Part shown: in pieces, positions 17,101 through 24,260 of the stretch
Position numbering within the stretch: position 1 is the first letter of the stretch
Layout: every line of letters begins with the position of its first letter
Source of the DNA: Flavobacterium columnare NBRC 100251 = ATCC 23463
GTDB lineage: Bacteria; Bacteroidota; Bacteroidia; Flavobacteriales; Flavobacteriaceae
Assembly: GCF_002530675.1 (NCBI RefSeq)
Contig: NZ_PCMX01000074.1
Location: 1-36,292, forward strand
Length of the DNA stretch: 36,292 nt
Reading direction: 5' to 3'
Translations under genes and position numbers: made by a program
The notes under the pieces: model-generated
Database searches by the model: none
What the model was told of the DNA's origin: nothing
Seen by the model: the letters and a program-made list of their open reading frames with translations, nothing else

Positions 17101-17320
17101 TTTCTTTGTTAATCGCAAACATAGAAAAGAAAGCTCCGATCATTTGATACAAAGGAGCGCCTGGTGGGTGACCTACTTCTAGTTTAGCAGATGTGGAAAT
17201 ATATTCACCACAGTCCCAAAAACTCATGGTAGGTTCAACTGTTAGTGAATAAACAACCAGTGCGATAAAAAAAGTAACCCAACCTAGTAGGGTATTCCAT
17301 TTTTTGAAGTTGAATGACAT
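14117..17320 (-). CDS. GT117-family (DUF2723) multi-pass glycosyltransferase with TPR tail
   Basis: A 1067-residue integral membrane protein. The N-terminal DUF2723 core has about a dozen hydrophobic segments and the family signature EPTMSFWDCGEY (D36 and E39, the likely GT-C catalytic acids) followed by GHPPGAPLY (51-58). A soluble part follows (about 660-1067), ending in TPR-like helices (KTAKAEKIIDLALSKTP, GYYKLGKKEKAREII). The family includes animal TMEM260, a protein O-mannosyltransferase, so a lipid-linked sugar donor and transfer outside the inner membrane are expected; acceptor and sugar are unknown here. The start is the ATG at 17318-17320. It is monocistronic with its own terminator. 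Confidence 0.88.
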   Translation of the reverse strand: MSFNFKKWNTLLGWVTFFIALVVYSLTVEPTMSFWDCGEYISTSAKLEVGHPPGAPLYQMIGAFFSMFAINKENIALMVNMMSVVSSAFTILFLFWSATILLRKFIGSSKELNKNNSIAILGSAFIGALAFTFSDSFWFNAVEAEVYAMATFFIAILFWLGLRWEADMDNPKGNRWLLLIALVVGLSFGVHFMALLTIPSIGFLYYFKHYKKVTLKSFIIANIVVISVLLFIFKLLLPWTMTFFGATEVFIVNSIGLPFNSGTVLATILLIAFFYFGLKYTQQKGKIFLNTILLVVLFIFIGFSTWLMLPIRANADTPINENKPSDARELLAYYNREQYGEQKLFYGPQFSEAYAGLDENNPYLDEKPNYERDYKTGKYIIVNDYKNAIQNTDNNHKAILPRLWSSEHNVNYMKFTSPLEFSVKEEYNQEQELLQIVSEFRNAFKAGKLDLEDYDKFLKSYGEYLNIEKPSTLDNLRFMVEYQFGYMYWRYLMWNFVGRQNDEQGNYDLKDGNWLSGISFLDSARLTKQENLPADWKNNKGRNVYYFIPFILGLMGFFFHSKKDLKSFYVLLSLFLFTGLALKIYLNERPFEVRERDYALVGSFYVFALWIALGVYALYESVQKYLQPKIALPLTLSVSLLAAPVLMASENWDDHDRSGKYTAVTDAKAYLDSCDKNAILFTIGDNDTFPLWYVQEIEGYRTDVRIVNTSLLMTDWYIDSMRKKAYESDPIPLSFEHKDYVDGKRDYLIYEERTKERISIDEFMEFAHSDDPRTLIELRNGQKVQFYPTNKIRIPVDKKSVISNKIINPKQNDSIVPYIDIDIKGSALYKNRLMMLDIVRKNNWKRPIYFSTGAFGDDDYIWMKEYLQLDGMIYKLVPIKTPLPKEAYNFDMGQVDTDKMYAIFTKLQWGNGDSSSIYHDPQTRKNCISYRTHMSRLMTNLINEGKTAKAEKIIDLALSKTPIEYYGFYSLIDPFAEGYYKLGKKEKAREIIKKIALKYQDELRYYSELPQSDQRQFFASDIYTDLMRYKGLLEIAKTYKDKEFHNQEKDAFNNLNKRFPFFEVEIE

Positions 17321-17416
17321 ATTAATCGTTAAGTGTTTTAAATTTTAACACAAAGAAACTGTTTTTTGTGTAAAGAAAAGGTTAAAAATAAAATTTTTAA
17401 TTTTTTTAATTATTTT

Positions 17417-17447
17417 TTTGTAAAACTGAAAAAAGCTTATATCTTTG
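17417..17447 (+). promoter_or_regulatory. Promoter of tRNA-Gln copy 1
   Basis: TTTG (17417-17420), 19 nt, TATCTTTG (17440-17447), a full consensus match, followed by CACTCGCAAAACG, which recurs at the second tRNA-Gln and in part at tRNA-Gly and rplM. Confidence 0.8.
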
Positions 17448-17478
17448 CACTCGCAAAACGAAACTATTGCAGGTTTAA

Positions 17479-17549
17479 TGGTCTATGGTGTAACGGTAAC
17501 ACTACTGATTTTGGTTCAGTCATTCAAGGTTCGAATCCTTGTAGACCAA
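17479..17549 (+). tRNA. tRNA-Gln (anticodon TTG), copy 1
   Basis: The acceptor arms TGGTCTA and TAGACCA pair fully. The D-loop has GGTAAC, the anticodon stem ACTGA/TCAGT holds the loop TTTTGGT with anticodon TTG, and the T-arm CAAGG-TTCGAAT-CCTTG is canonical. The discriminator base is A and CCA is not encoded. The mature sequence is identical to copy 2 at 18155. Confidence 0.97.
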
Positions 17550-17552
17550 CAA

Positions 17553-17583
17553 AAAAAAGCTCTGAGAAATCAGGGCTTTTTTG
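17553..17583 (+). terminator. Terminator of tRNA-Gln copy 1
   Basis: The stem AGCTCTGA/TCAGGGCT is capped by a GAAA tetraloop, extended by A/T pairs and followed by TTTTTTG. It starts four bases past the tRNA. Confidence 0.9.
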
Positions 17584-18091
17584 TTATTTATAGATTTTTT
17601 GAGTTTAGAGAGGTCAAGAATCAAGTCAAAAACGGGATCAAGTCAAAAATCTGTGAGATTGCTGAATTAAGCAAGTAAATTGGTTGGTCTGAAAAGGAGG
17701 AATTGGATCGAGATTAAAAGAGGATGGTCTAATAGAGAAGAAATTTTTTTGATACTTCGAATTCCAATCTAAATTCTTTTGTTTTAGTGTGGAATGACTT
17801 TGTAGGAGTGTTTGTGTTTTTATTGTAAGGAAGTTTGGTCTTGATTGGTAATGAATTGTTATTTTATTAAGTAATAATGTTGAATTTTTTAAGTTTGAAA
17901 TCTTTTGTTTTATATATCCATGCGCTAATTTTAGTGTGGTGATGTTTTGTTGTTATTATGGTTGTTGGGTTAAAGTAAAGCTTTTTTTTAAAAGGAAGAC
18001 GTTTTCTGGAGGTATAGGTGTGTATTTTGTTTCTTTAAGTATTTGATTTTGAATTGTTTTTCTGTTTTCTCTGTTTTTTTTAATTAAAAAG
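17584..18091. other. Spacer between the two tRNA-Gln cassettes
   Basis: About 500 nt without a gene. At 17620-17652 the phrase ATCAAGTCAAAAA occurs twice in tandem; a related phrase lies at the window end past tRNA-Gly. The rest is T- and G-rich on this strand and shows nothing I can name. Confidence 0.5.
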
Positions 18092-18123
18092 TTGGAAATA
18101 ATAGAAAAAAACCAGTATATTTG
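18092..18123 (+). promoter_or_regulatory. Promoter of tRNA-Gln copy 2
   Basis: TTGG (18092-18095), 20 nt, TATATTTG (18116-18123), then CACTCGCAAAACG as at copy 1. The -33 element is weaker than at copy 1. Confidence 0.7.
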
Positions 18124-18154
18124 CACTCGCAAAACGGAAGTATTGTAAGTTTAA

Positions 18155-18225
18155 TGGTCTATGGTGTAACGGTAACACTACTGATTTTGGTTCAGTCATT
18201 CAAGGTTCGAATCCTTGTAGACCAA
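18155..18225 (+). tRNA. tRNA-Gln (anticodon TTG), copy 2
   Basis: Identical over 71 nt to the gene at 17479, with the same promoter downstream bases, similar 5' flank and similar terminator. The cassette was duplicated as a unit (about 150 bp) at a distance of 676 bp. Discriminator A, no encoded CCA. Confidence 0.97.
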
Positions 18226-18228
18226 CAA

Positions 18229-18258
18229 AAAAAAGCTCTGAGGAATCAGGGCTTTTTT
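18229..18258 (+). terminator. Terminator of tRNA-Gln copy 2
   Basis: Stem AGCTCTGA/TCAGGGCT with a GGAA tetraloop and a T6 tail. Compared with copy 1 the loop changed from GAAA to GGAA, which is still of GNRA type. Confidence 0.9.
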
Positions 18259-18546
18259 GTTTTATGGCTTTTTGAAATAAGTAGGATTGGGGTGAATGAT
18301 TTCTTTTGAGTCTTGTGTTTAATTAAGAGTTAGTGATTTTTTCTTGAGGAGAGGTCGAGGGATTTGTATTGGTTTCTTTCTTAGTGGTTCTAAGGAGGGC
18401 TGGTGGGGTGTTTTTTTTGGTTTTAATTTTATTTGTTTAAAATTATTATAGATAAAATTTCTTTTAAAAAATGTGTCAATCTTGGGTTGAGGTTTTGAGG
18501 TTGTTTTTGGGTGGGTGTAAATAATAGAAAAAGATATTGGTATTGT

Positions 18547-18906
18547 ATGGCGACTTTTGTGATTAGTAAACGTTTGGATGGTTGTTATAAGTTTGAATTT
18601 GTTTCTAGGAAAGGTAAGACGATTATGACTAGTGATAGTTATGAATTGCGTTTTGAGTGCGAGGAGGATATAGATAAGTTGAAGTTGGCTTTGGAGGGGG
18701 CTACAATAATGCGTTTTAAGACATCGAGTGGGAAGTTTTATTTTCGTGTAATTGTGGATAAGAGGGAGGTGGCTACTAGTCGAAAATATACTACTCAGTT
18801 ATTGATGCAGCGAGGAATAGATGAAATGATGCGTTCTGCTATTGTGGCGGAGGTGTTGGATTTTGCGGCTAATGAGTTTGTTTTTCCAGAGTTGGAGGTT
18901 TTTTAG
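18547..18906 (+). CDS. DUF1508 / YegP-like protein
   Basis: A 119-residue cytoplasmic protein that looks like two tandem DUF1508 units: FVISKRLDGCYKFEFVSRKGKTIMTSDSYE (about 4-33) and IMRFKTSSGKFYFRVIVDKREVATSRKYTT (about 57-86). The family (UPF0339, E. coli YegP) has no established biochemical role. The ATG at 18547 gives the family start MATFVISKRLDG; an in-frame GTG 36 nt upstream would add an unrelated stretch. The gene uses G-ending codons (TTG, GAG, AAG, GTG) far more than its neighbours, matching the G/T-rich flanks. A 17-bp tandem repeat covers its stop codon. Confidence 0.85.
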   Translation: MATFVISKRLDGCYKFEFVSRKGKTIMTSDSYELRFECEEDIDKLKLALEGATIMRFKTSSGKFYFRVIVDKREVATSRKYTTQLLMQRGIDEMMRSAIVAEVLDFAANEFVFPELEVF

Positions 18907-18932
18907 AGTTGAAAGTTTTTTAGAGTTGAAAG
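18899..18932 (+). repeat. 17-bp tandem duplication across the DUF1508 stop codon
   Basis: TTTTTTAGAGTTGAAAG occurs twice head to tail, followed by a partial third unit (TTTTTTGG). The first unit contains the TAG stop codon of the gene. Confidence 0.85.
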
Positions 18933-19034
18933 TTTTTTGGCTGTGTGGTGCTCTGTTTTTGGTAGGAATTGCTAAAAATGGAGTTTTTTTAGTAAAAAAA
19001 AAGTGATAAGAAGTGGGAAGGTGTTTTAAAAGTC

Positions 19035-19059
19035 AAAAGCTCCGAAAAACGGAGCTTTT
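19035..19059. terminator. Bidirectional terminator between DUF1508 gene and lipoprotein gene
   Basis: A perfect stem AAAAGCTCCG/CGGAGCTTTT with an AAAAA loop. The A/T flanks give a T-run on both strands, and it lies between convergent genes ending at 18906 and 19084, so it can serve both. Confidence 0.88.
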
Positions 19060-19083
19060 TGAAAAATATTAGATTTTATCTAA

Positions 19084-19281
19084 TTATTTTTTTACTTCTT
19101 CTTTAACAGCAGCAGCAGCAGCAGCAGCAGCAGTATCAACAGCAGCAGCAGCAGAGTCAACAGCCTCAACAGCAGCAGTATCAACAGCTTCTACAGCAGT
19201 TTCGTCAGTAGTAGCAGCTTGATCTTTACAAGAAACACTCATCATAGCAACTAAAGCCATAGTTAAAACAACTTTTTTCAT
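19084..19281 (-). CDS. Small alanine-rich lipoprotein
   Basis: A 65-residue precursor. The signal peptide MKKVVLTMALVAMMSVSC ends in a lipobox with Cys18 as the lipidated residue, so the protein should be membrane anchored. The mature part has almost no complexity: repeats of the type AVEAVDTAA and AVDSAAA, a run of eight alanines and a basic end (VKEEVKK). Nine consecutive CAG units on the plus strand (19107-19133) encode the Ala run. The repeat is likely to vary in length by slippage, always in frame. It has a strong promoter of its own. No family assignment is possible. Confidence 0.82.
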   Translation of the reverse strand: MKKVVLTMALVAMMSVSCKDQAATTDETAVEAVDTAAVEAVDSAAAAVDTAAAAAAAAVKEEVKK

Positions 19282-19320
19282 CTTACTTAATTATAAAAGG
19301 TTAATTATTAATTCGTGTCG

Positions 19321-19328
19321 CAAAGATA
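19321..19328 (-). promoter_or_regulatory. -7 promoter box of the alanine-rich lipoprotein gene
   Basis: TATCTTTG on the minus strand matches TAnnTTTG, 39 nt upstream of the ATG, and is followed by CGACACG. The perfect box suggests good expression. Confidence 0.65.
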
Positions 19329-19427
19329 TAAAATTTTTATTATGTAAAACTTTTTTCTAAACTTTTTTTTTAAAAAAATAATCTTTGTCGACAAGAGGAT
19401 TTATTACAATATATATGCCAAATTTTA

Positions 19428-19458
19428 AAGAGCTTTTTCATACAAATAAAAAGCCCTT
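19428..19458 (-). terminator. Possible terminator of the S46 peptidase gene
   Basis: AAGAGCTTTTT (19428) pairs with AAAAAGCCCTT (19448) with one wobble and a 9-nt loop, 14 nt past the stop. No U-run follows on the minus strand apart from the stem itself, so the call is weak. Confidence 0.4.
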
Positions 19459-19472
19459 ATAATACTGTATTA

Positions 19473-21632
19473 TTATTTGTTTTTAGTAGTTCCTATTGGT
19501 TGGACGATTTTTATTTCTTCAATTAAATTTTGAGCTCCTGCAAATTTGTCTATTATAAATAAGATGTAGCGAGCATCTACCATGATGTTTCTACAGATTT
19601 CAGGGCTGTAGTAGATGTCGCTCATAGTGCCTTCCCAAACACGATCAAAATTACACCCAATTAAATTGCCATTAGCATCTAATGCTGGAGAGCCTGAATT
19701 GCCACCTGTAGTGTGATTAGTAGCAATAAAAGCAACAGGCATTTTGCCATTTTTATCAGCATATTGCCCGAAATTTTTAGAATGGTATAAATCAATCAGT
19801 TTTTTGGGTACATCAAATTCATAATCACCAGGAATGTATTTTTCTATGACACCATCTAAAGTAGTGAAAGGAGAGTAGATTACAGCATCAGATGGTTTAT
19901 AGCCTTTTACTTGTCCATAAGTAACACGAAGAGTACTATTAGCATCTGGGAATATACGGGCAGATTTAGGACTTAATTCTAAGATGGCTTTCATGTAAGT
20001 ACGTTGTAATGCAATATTTTTTAGATTGATTTCATTATACTTAGGAGCTACATTTTTATCATAGGCATCTATGATTGATTTTGCTAAGACATACCCTTTG
20101 TCTTGATTTATTTTTTCAATAATAGATTTAGTATCGCCGCTTAATAGTTCTTTCAAACCAGAATAGGAGGTTAGTTTTGAATTTTGAAAAACATCAGTAG
20201 TTAATTGAGAAGCATTGATATTGTTTAAAGAATTAGGTAAAAATTGTTTAGGAGATTTTGTAGCGTAAAGATGAATTAACTGTTCGAAGACTTTTTCATC
20301 TACAGATACATTGAAGTTTTTGTAAGTACCCTCAAAATTAGTGATTAAATTGTTTTTTCTTTCGGTAAAAATTTGTTCTCCTTTTGTGTTTAAAATTTGC
20401 TCTAATTGATATAAACGATAACCAAAATTTAATATTTCACAATTACGCATTACTACTTCAGAAAAGTAGTCGCGAGCAATAGCGTATTCGCGGATGTTTT
20501 TATAATTTGTTTTAAATTCATTTAAAAGGGTGCCATATTCTGCTTGTTTACCTGCCTTGTTGATTTTTTGAGTTAACTCGGTTTCAAATTTTTGTTTAGC
20601 TTGAACAGCATTTGCTTTTTTTAATCCTTTGATTTCTCCCATCCATTTTTTCCAAGCATTGGCAATTGAAGCATTTTTTGCTGCATATTGTATTTTAATT
20701 GCAGGATCTTTACGCATAAAAGAATTTTGAGTTTTTAGGGTGGCATCACGAAGTTCAATGCGTGCGGGGTTTAAATCATTTATGATTTGCTCTACAGCAT
20801 AGCTAGGTAAATATTCTTGTGTGCGACCAGGGTACCCCATAACCATAGTAAAATCATTTTCGTGTACTCCTTTTATAGAAATAGGAAAGAAATGTTTTGG
20901 TTTATAAGGAACGTTGTCTTTTGAGTATTCCGCAGGATGATTGTTTTTGTCTGCGTAAATGCGGAATAGTGAAAAATCTCCTGTATGACGAGGCCATACC
21001 CAGTTGTCGGTATCTGAACCAAACTTCCCGATAGAACTTGGTGGTGCTCCTACTAGGCGTACATCACGGAAAGTTTCGGTTACAAATAAAAGATATTGAT
21101 TGCCGTCATAAAAAGTTTTGATTTGATTTTCTTGCCAAGATTCTTTAGGTAGTGTTTTTGATAAAAAGGAAATGTTTTCCTGAATTTTTTTTTGTTTTTC
21201 TAATTCAGAGGAAATAGATGCAATACCTTCTAAAACTTTAGAGGTTACATCTTCAATACGAATAATAAAGGTTACAAATAAATTTTTATTCGGAAGCTCT
21301 TCTTCCATCTTATAAGCCCAAAAACCATTAGTTAAATAATCATGTTCTACTGTAGAGTGACTTTGGATGTTGTCATATCCGCAGTGATGATTGGTTAGGA
21401 TTAATCCTTTGGGAGAAATTACTTCGGCAGTACAGCCTCCGTCAAAGTGGGGGACAGCGTCTTTTAGGCTGGATTTGTTTGTTGAATAAATATCTTCTGC
21501 TGATATTTTAATTCCAAGATTTTTCATTTCGGTTTCATTCATTCCTTTTAGCAAAGAGGGAATCCACATTCCGCCCTGTTGAGCAAAAAAGGGAGAAACC
21601 ACTAAAATAAGAAGTAGTCGTAAAAATTTCAT
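19473..21632 (-). CDS. S46 family dipeptidyl-peptidase, DPP11-like
   Basis: A 719-residue exported serine peptidase that removes N-terminal dipeptides. A signal peptide (MKFLRLLLILVVSPFFAQ) is followed by QQGGMWIPSLL. The chymotrypsin-type triad is visible: TNHHCGYDN (H83), the NWVWPRHTGDFSLFRIYAD segment with the likely Asp, and TTGGNSGSPALD (S646). In S46 enzymes the residue in the NFDxxWE motif sets the S1 pocket: Gly in DPP7 (hydrophobic P1) and Arg in DPP11 (Asp/Glu P1). Here it is NFDRVWEG with Arg664, so Asp/Glu specificity is predicted. No T9SS tail is seen; such enzymes usually act in the periplasm, feeding peptide uptake. It stands alone, and operator-like repeats lie 76-126 nt upstream. 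Confidence 0.93.
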   Translation of the reverse strand: MKFLRLLLILVVSPFFAQQGGMWIPSLLKGMNETEMKNLGIKISAEDIYSTNKSSLKDAVPHFDGGCTAEVISPKGLILTNHHCGYDNIQSHSTVEHDYLTNGFWAYKMEEELPNKNLFVTFIIRIEDVTSKVLEGIASISSELEKQKKIQENISFLSKTLPKESWQENQIKTFYDGNQYLLFVTETFRDVRLVGAPPSSIGKFGSDTDNWVWPRHTGDFSLFRIYADKNNHPAEYSKDNVPYKPKHFFPISIKGVHENDFTMVMGYPGRTQEYLPSYAVEQIINDLNPARIELRDATLKTQNSFMRKDPAIKIQYAAKNASIANAWKKWMGEIKGLKKANAVQAKQKFETELTQKINKAGKQAEYGTLLNEFKTNYKNIREYAIARDYFSEVVMRNCEILNFGYRLYQLEQILNTKGEQIFTERKNNLITNFEGTYKNFNVSVDEKVFEQLIHLYATKSPKQFLPNSLNNINASQLTTDVFQNSKLTSYSGLKELLSGDTKSIIEKINQDKGYVLAKSIIDAYDKNVAPKYNEINLKNIALQRTYMKAILELSPKSARIFPDANSTLRVTYGQVKGYKPSDAVIYSPFTTLDGVIEKYIPGDYEFDVPKKLIDLYHSKNFGQYADKNGKMPVAFIATNHTTGGNSGSPALDANGNLIGCNFDRVWEGTMSDIYYSPEICRNIMVDARYILFIIDKFAGAQNLIEEIKIVQPIGTTKNK

Positions 21633-21707
21633 AATATGTATTTATAGCACGTGCAAGTTACAATTTTTAGAGAATTATAAGGTTTTTTTAAGTTTTGATT
21701 AAGAAAA

Positions 21708-21758
21708 ACCATTTATCATTTTGTTTTACCGTTTATCATTTTTTGATAATCATTATGA
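21708..21758. promoter_or_regulatory. Cluster of operator-like repeats upstream of the S46 gene
   Basis: Two direct repeats, ACCATTTATCATTTT (21708) and ACCGTTTATCATTTT (21728), start 20 bp apart. The second contains ACCGTTTAT, a full match to the generic LytTR half-site pattern. They run into TGATAATCATTATGA (21744-21758), one base off the 7-1-7 Fur pattern TGATAATnATTATCA. TTATCA and TGATAA also form a palindrome with a 5-nt spacer. Which regulator binds, and whether it serves the S46 gene or DNA to the right, is inference. Confidence 0.45.
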
Positions 21759-22432
21759 TAGTATTGTACTACTTTTAGATTGTTAAATACTAAAATAATG
21801 GTCGAAAATTCATAATTATAATTGCATACGGTATTCCTTTGTAGGCTTATCTGTTAATTTTTTAAATGAAATAATTAGGTCTGTCGTCATAGGTACTGTA
21901 ATTGCAATAAATCTTAAAATCAATCAAAAAACGAACAGAGACCATTATAAATAGAGATATGAATGAAAAGTGAACCTGACGGAATCTTTGAATATTATTT
22001 TTGAAGAAAGTTTTAGAAGGTTAATACTGCTTAGGAGCTTCTAAAGTATTCAAATTAGGATACTTAAACAGGTTTTTTTAACAGTTTTATGAGTACTGAT
22101 AAATTTTTGTTCTAATGGGTATGTTTGCAAAAAATAAAATAGACTTTTTAAAAAGGAGAACATTTTTTGGCTGGATTATAGCCGTTTTAATGATTTAGAG
22201 TAGTTTGCCTAAGACGTTTGGAATTTGTAGGAAAATATTTTATAATTAATAAACTTTTAATCCAGTAAGTTTTGTATTATCGCGGGAAGATAGATTATAA
22301 AAGACAAATATTGGTAAAACTGTTTTTGGTTTTGGTAGATTTTTGCTAAAGATTAATGATAATAGTATGATACAGTTTATATTACATCTAATAACCAAAT
22401 TAGTAGATTTAATTATCGAAATTTTATTTTAA
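21759..22432. other. Gene-free region upstream of the LytS-type kinase
   Basis: About 670 nt without a convincing gene. A -7-like box TATGTTTG occurs at 22120, and ACAGTTTAT, another LytTR-type half-site, at 22372-22380, some 50 nt before the kinase start. A 25-codon frame at 22121 (MFAKNKIDFLKRRTFFGWII...) is too short to support. Confidence 0.4.
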
Positions 22433-23515
22433 ATGAAATTAATAACAAATTGGAAATATCACATTTTAAACTTTATAGGATGGCAAATTTATTTGTTATC
22501 CATTTTAACTTTTGAAAAGCTATCGTATGGACTTTTTCAGGTTGAAAAATGGAGTGATTTGGAATGGAATAAGCTGTATTATTTTATAGCAGAAGGGGTT
22601 TTGTGTGGATTCTTGGGGTTTTTACTGTCCAATGTTATTCTTGTTTATGTAGATTATAAAGTTCAAATTGGTAAAATTTCTAAAAGAGCTCTTTGGGGAA
22701 TTGTCCTTGTTTTTGTTTTATCTCAAATACTCTATCATCTCTTATTATGGCCCTTTTTAAGTGTGCCATTAAAGTATTTTTTAGATAGAGAAAATCCCTT
22801 GACTTTTCTTATGAAATTGGCAAATATACCCGTGTTTGGAGTATCCTTCTTAGTGTGGTTTTTTGTTGTGATGACGTATAAAATTTTTAAATATTTAAAA
22901 GAAATTAAAATTAAGCAATTAGAACTAGAAACTAACTTAAGAGAAATAACTTTAAACACACTTAAAGGGCAGATAAATCCACATTTTATGTTTAATAGCT
23001 TAAATAATATTCGTGGATTAATCCTTGAAAATCCTTCAAAATCTAGAGAAATGTTAACTAGATTGTCTGAAATGTTGCGTTACTCTTTGACGAAAAGCGA
23101 TACGAATAAAATTGTATTAGAAGAAGAACTAGAAATGGTTAGTAATTATATAGCTCTTTCTAAAATACAATTAGAAGATAGGTTAGAATATATTACAGAA
23201 ATAAATTCTGATACATTGTATTTTTCTATTCCACCTATGATAGTACAAATGTTAGTTGAGAATGCAGTAAAACACGGTGTGTCAAATATAAAAGAAGGAG
23301 GTGTTGTGAAATTGATTTCAAAAATTAAAAAAAACGAACTACATTTAATTGTTGAGAATACAGGGTTTTTAAAAAAGAGGAGTACTTCTACTCAAATAGG
23401 ATTGAAAAATATAAGAGAACGACTTTTTCTTTTGTACGCTAACAGAGCTACTTTTGAAATTGTAGAGGAAAATAAAATGGTAAAAGCTAAAGTTGTAATT
23501 CCTTTTAATGTATAA
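22433..23515 (+). CDS. LytS/YehU-type sensor histidine kinase
   Basis: A 360-residue kinase with four predicted membrane segments in the first ~150 residues, connected by short loops with no evident extracellular sensor domain. The His_kinase region has GQINPHFMFNSLNNIRGLI with phospho-acceptor H184, and the ATPase domain has IPPMIVQMLVENAVKHGV (N277) and a late G-rich stretch (TSTQIGLKNIRERL). This type works with LytTR response regulators, and the next gene is one, two bases downstream, so they form an operon. The ATG is at 22433. The signal sensed is unknown. Confidence 0.92.
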   Translation: MKLITNWKYHILNFIGWQIYLLSILTFEKLSYGLFQVEKWSDLEWNKLYYFIAEGVLCGFLGFLLSNVILVYVDYKVQIGKISKRALWGIVLVFVLSQILYHLLLWPFLSVPLKYFLDRENPLTFLMKLANIPVFGVSFLVWFFVVMTYKIFKYLKEIKIKQLELETNLREITLNTLKGQINPHFMFNSLNNIRGLILENPSKSREMLTRLSEMLRYSLTKSDTNKIVLEEELEMVSNYIALSKIQLEDRLEYITEINSDTLYFSIPPMIVQMLVENAVKHGVSNIKEGGVVKLISKIKKNELHLIVENTGFLKKRSTSTQIGLKNIRERLFLLYANRATFEIVEENKMVKAKVVIPFNV

Positions 23516-23517
23516 CA

Positions 23518-24237
23518 ATGATAAAAATTAAAGCTGTTATAGTTGAAGATTCTCGATTGGCTCGAAATGAATTAAAAGAGTTGATTAAAAGTTTTCCTGA
23601 AATAGAAGTTCTAGGAGAGGCAGAAAATGTAGATGCAGCCTATGAATTAATTAATTCTTTAAATCCTGATTTGCTTTTTCTGGATATAAATATGCCAGAA
23701 AAAGATGGTTTTGAATTGTTAGAAATGTTAGATGATGTTCCGATTACTGTTTTTACAACAGCATTTGACGAATACGCTTTAAAATCATTTGAATATAATG
23801 CTTTAGATTATTTAATGAAGCCTGTAAGTCCTAATAGGTTTTCAAAAGCAATTGATAAGGTTAAACAAAAGTTAGAAAACAAAATTGTAAAAAACAAACA
23901 AAAGGTAGAGATTTCCAATCAAATTTTTATCAAAGAAGGTGAAAAATGTTGGCTCTTAAAAGTTGCAGATATCTATCTTTTTGAAGTAGAGGGTAACTAT
24001 ACTAAAGTTTTTTTTAATGATCAAAAAGCAGTATTAAATAAATCACTGAATCAGATTGAAAAAAAACTTCCAGAAGATTTTTTTAGAGCTAACCGCAATC
24101 AAATAATTAATATAAACTACATAAAAAATATTGATTTATGGTTTAGTGGTAATTTGTTAGTACACCTAAAGGACGATCAAAAGATAGAAATATCAAGAAG
24201 GCAATCTAGTTTGTTTAAAGAAAAAATGAGCTTATAA
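23518..24237 (+). CDS. LytTR-family response regulator
   Basis: A 239-residue transcription factor. The receiver domain (1-~115) has the acidic pair E10/D11, phospho-acceptor D56 in LLFLDINMPEKDG, T80 in VFTTAFDEYA and K101 in DYLMKPV. A linker with a basic stretch leads to the LytTR DNA-binding domain (about 137-239: IFIKEGEKCWLLKVADIYLF, EGNYTKVFF, FFRANRNQIININYI, then KIEISRRQSSLFKEKM). LytTR domains bind pairs of ~9-bp direct repeats two helical turns apart; candidate sites are at 21708 and possibly 22372. Its partner kinase is directly upstream. It ends 23 nt before the converging GNAT gene, with no clear terminator. Confidence 0.94.
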   Translation: MIKIKAVIVEDSRLARNELKELIKSFPEIEVLGEAENVDAAYELINSLNPDLLFLDINMPEKDGFELLEMLDDVPITVFTTAFDEYALKSFEYNALDYLMKPVSPNRFSKAIDKVKQKLENKIVKNKQKVEISNQIFIKEGEKCWLLKVADIYLFEVEGNYTKVFFNDQKAVLNKSLNQIEKKLPEDFFRANRNQIININYIKNIDLWFSGNLLVHLKDDQKIEISRRQSSLFKEKMSL

Positions 24238-24260
24238 GATTTTTATTTAATAGGATCTTT

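Noticed and set aside
17366..18309. Reading frames running through the two tRNA-Gln cassettes
   Set aside because: They cross the promoter, tRNA and terminator and are explained by the duplicated tRNA sequence.
19084..19281. CAG-rich tract as a non-coding satellite
   Set aside because: The frame has a perfect lipoprotein signal peptide, a promoter and a terminator, so it is coding.
22121..22198. 25-codon frame MFAKNKIDFLKRRTFFGWII... as a small membrane peptide
   Set aside because: It is too short and without conservation evidence; its ATG overlaps a -7-like box, so it would not be translated from that promoter.
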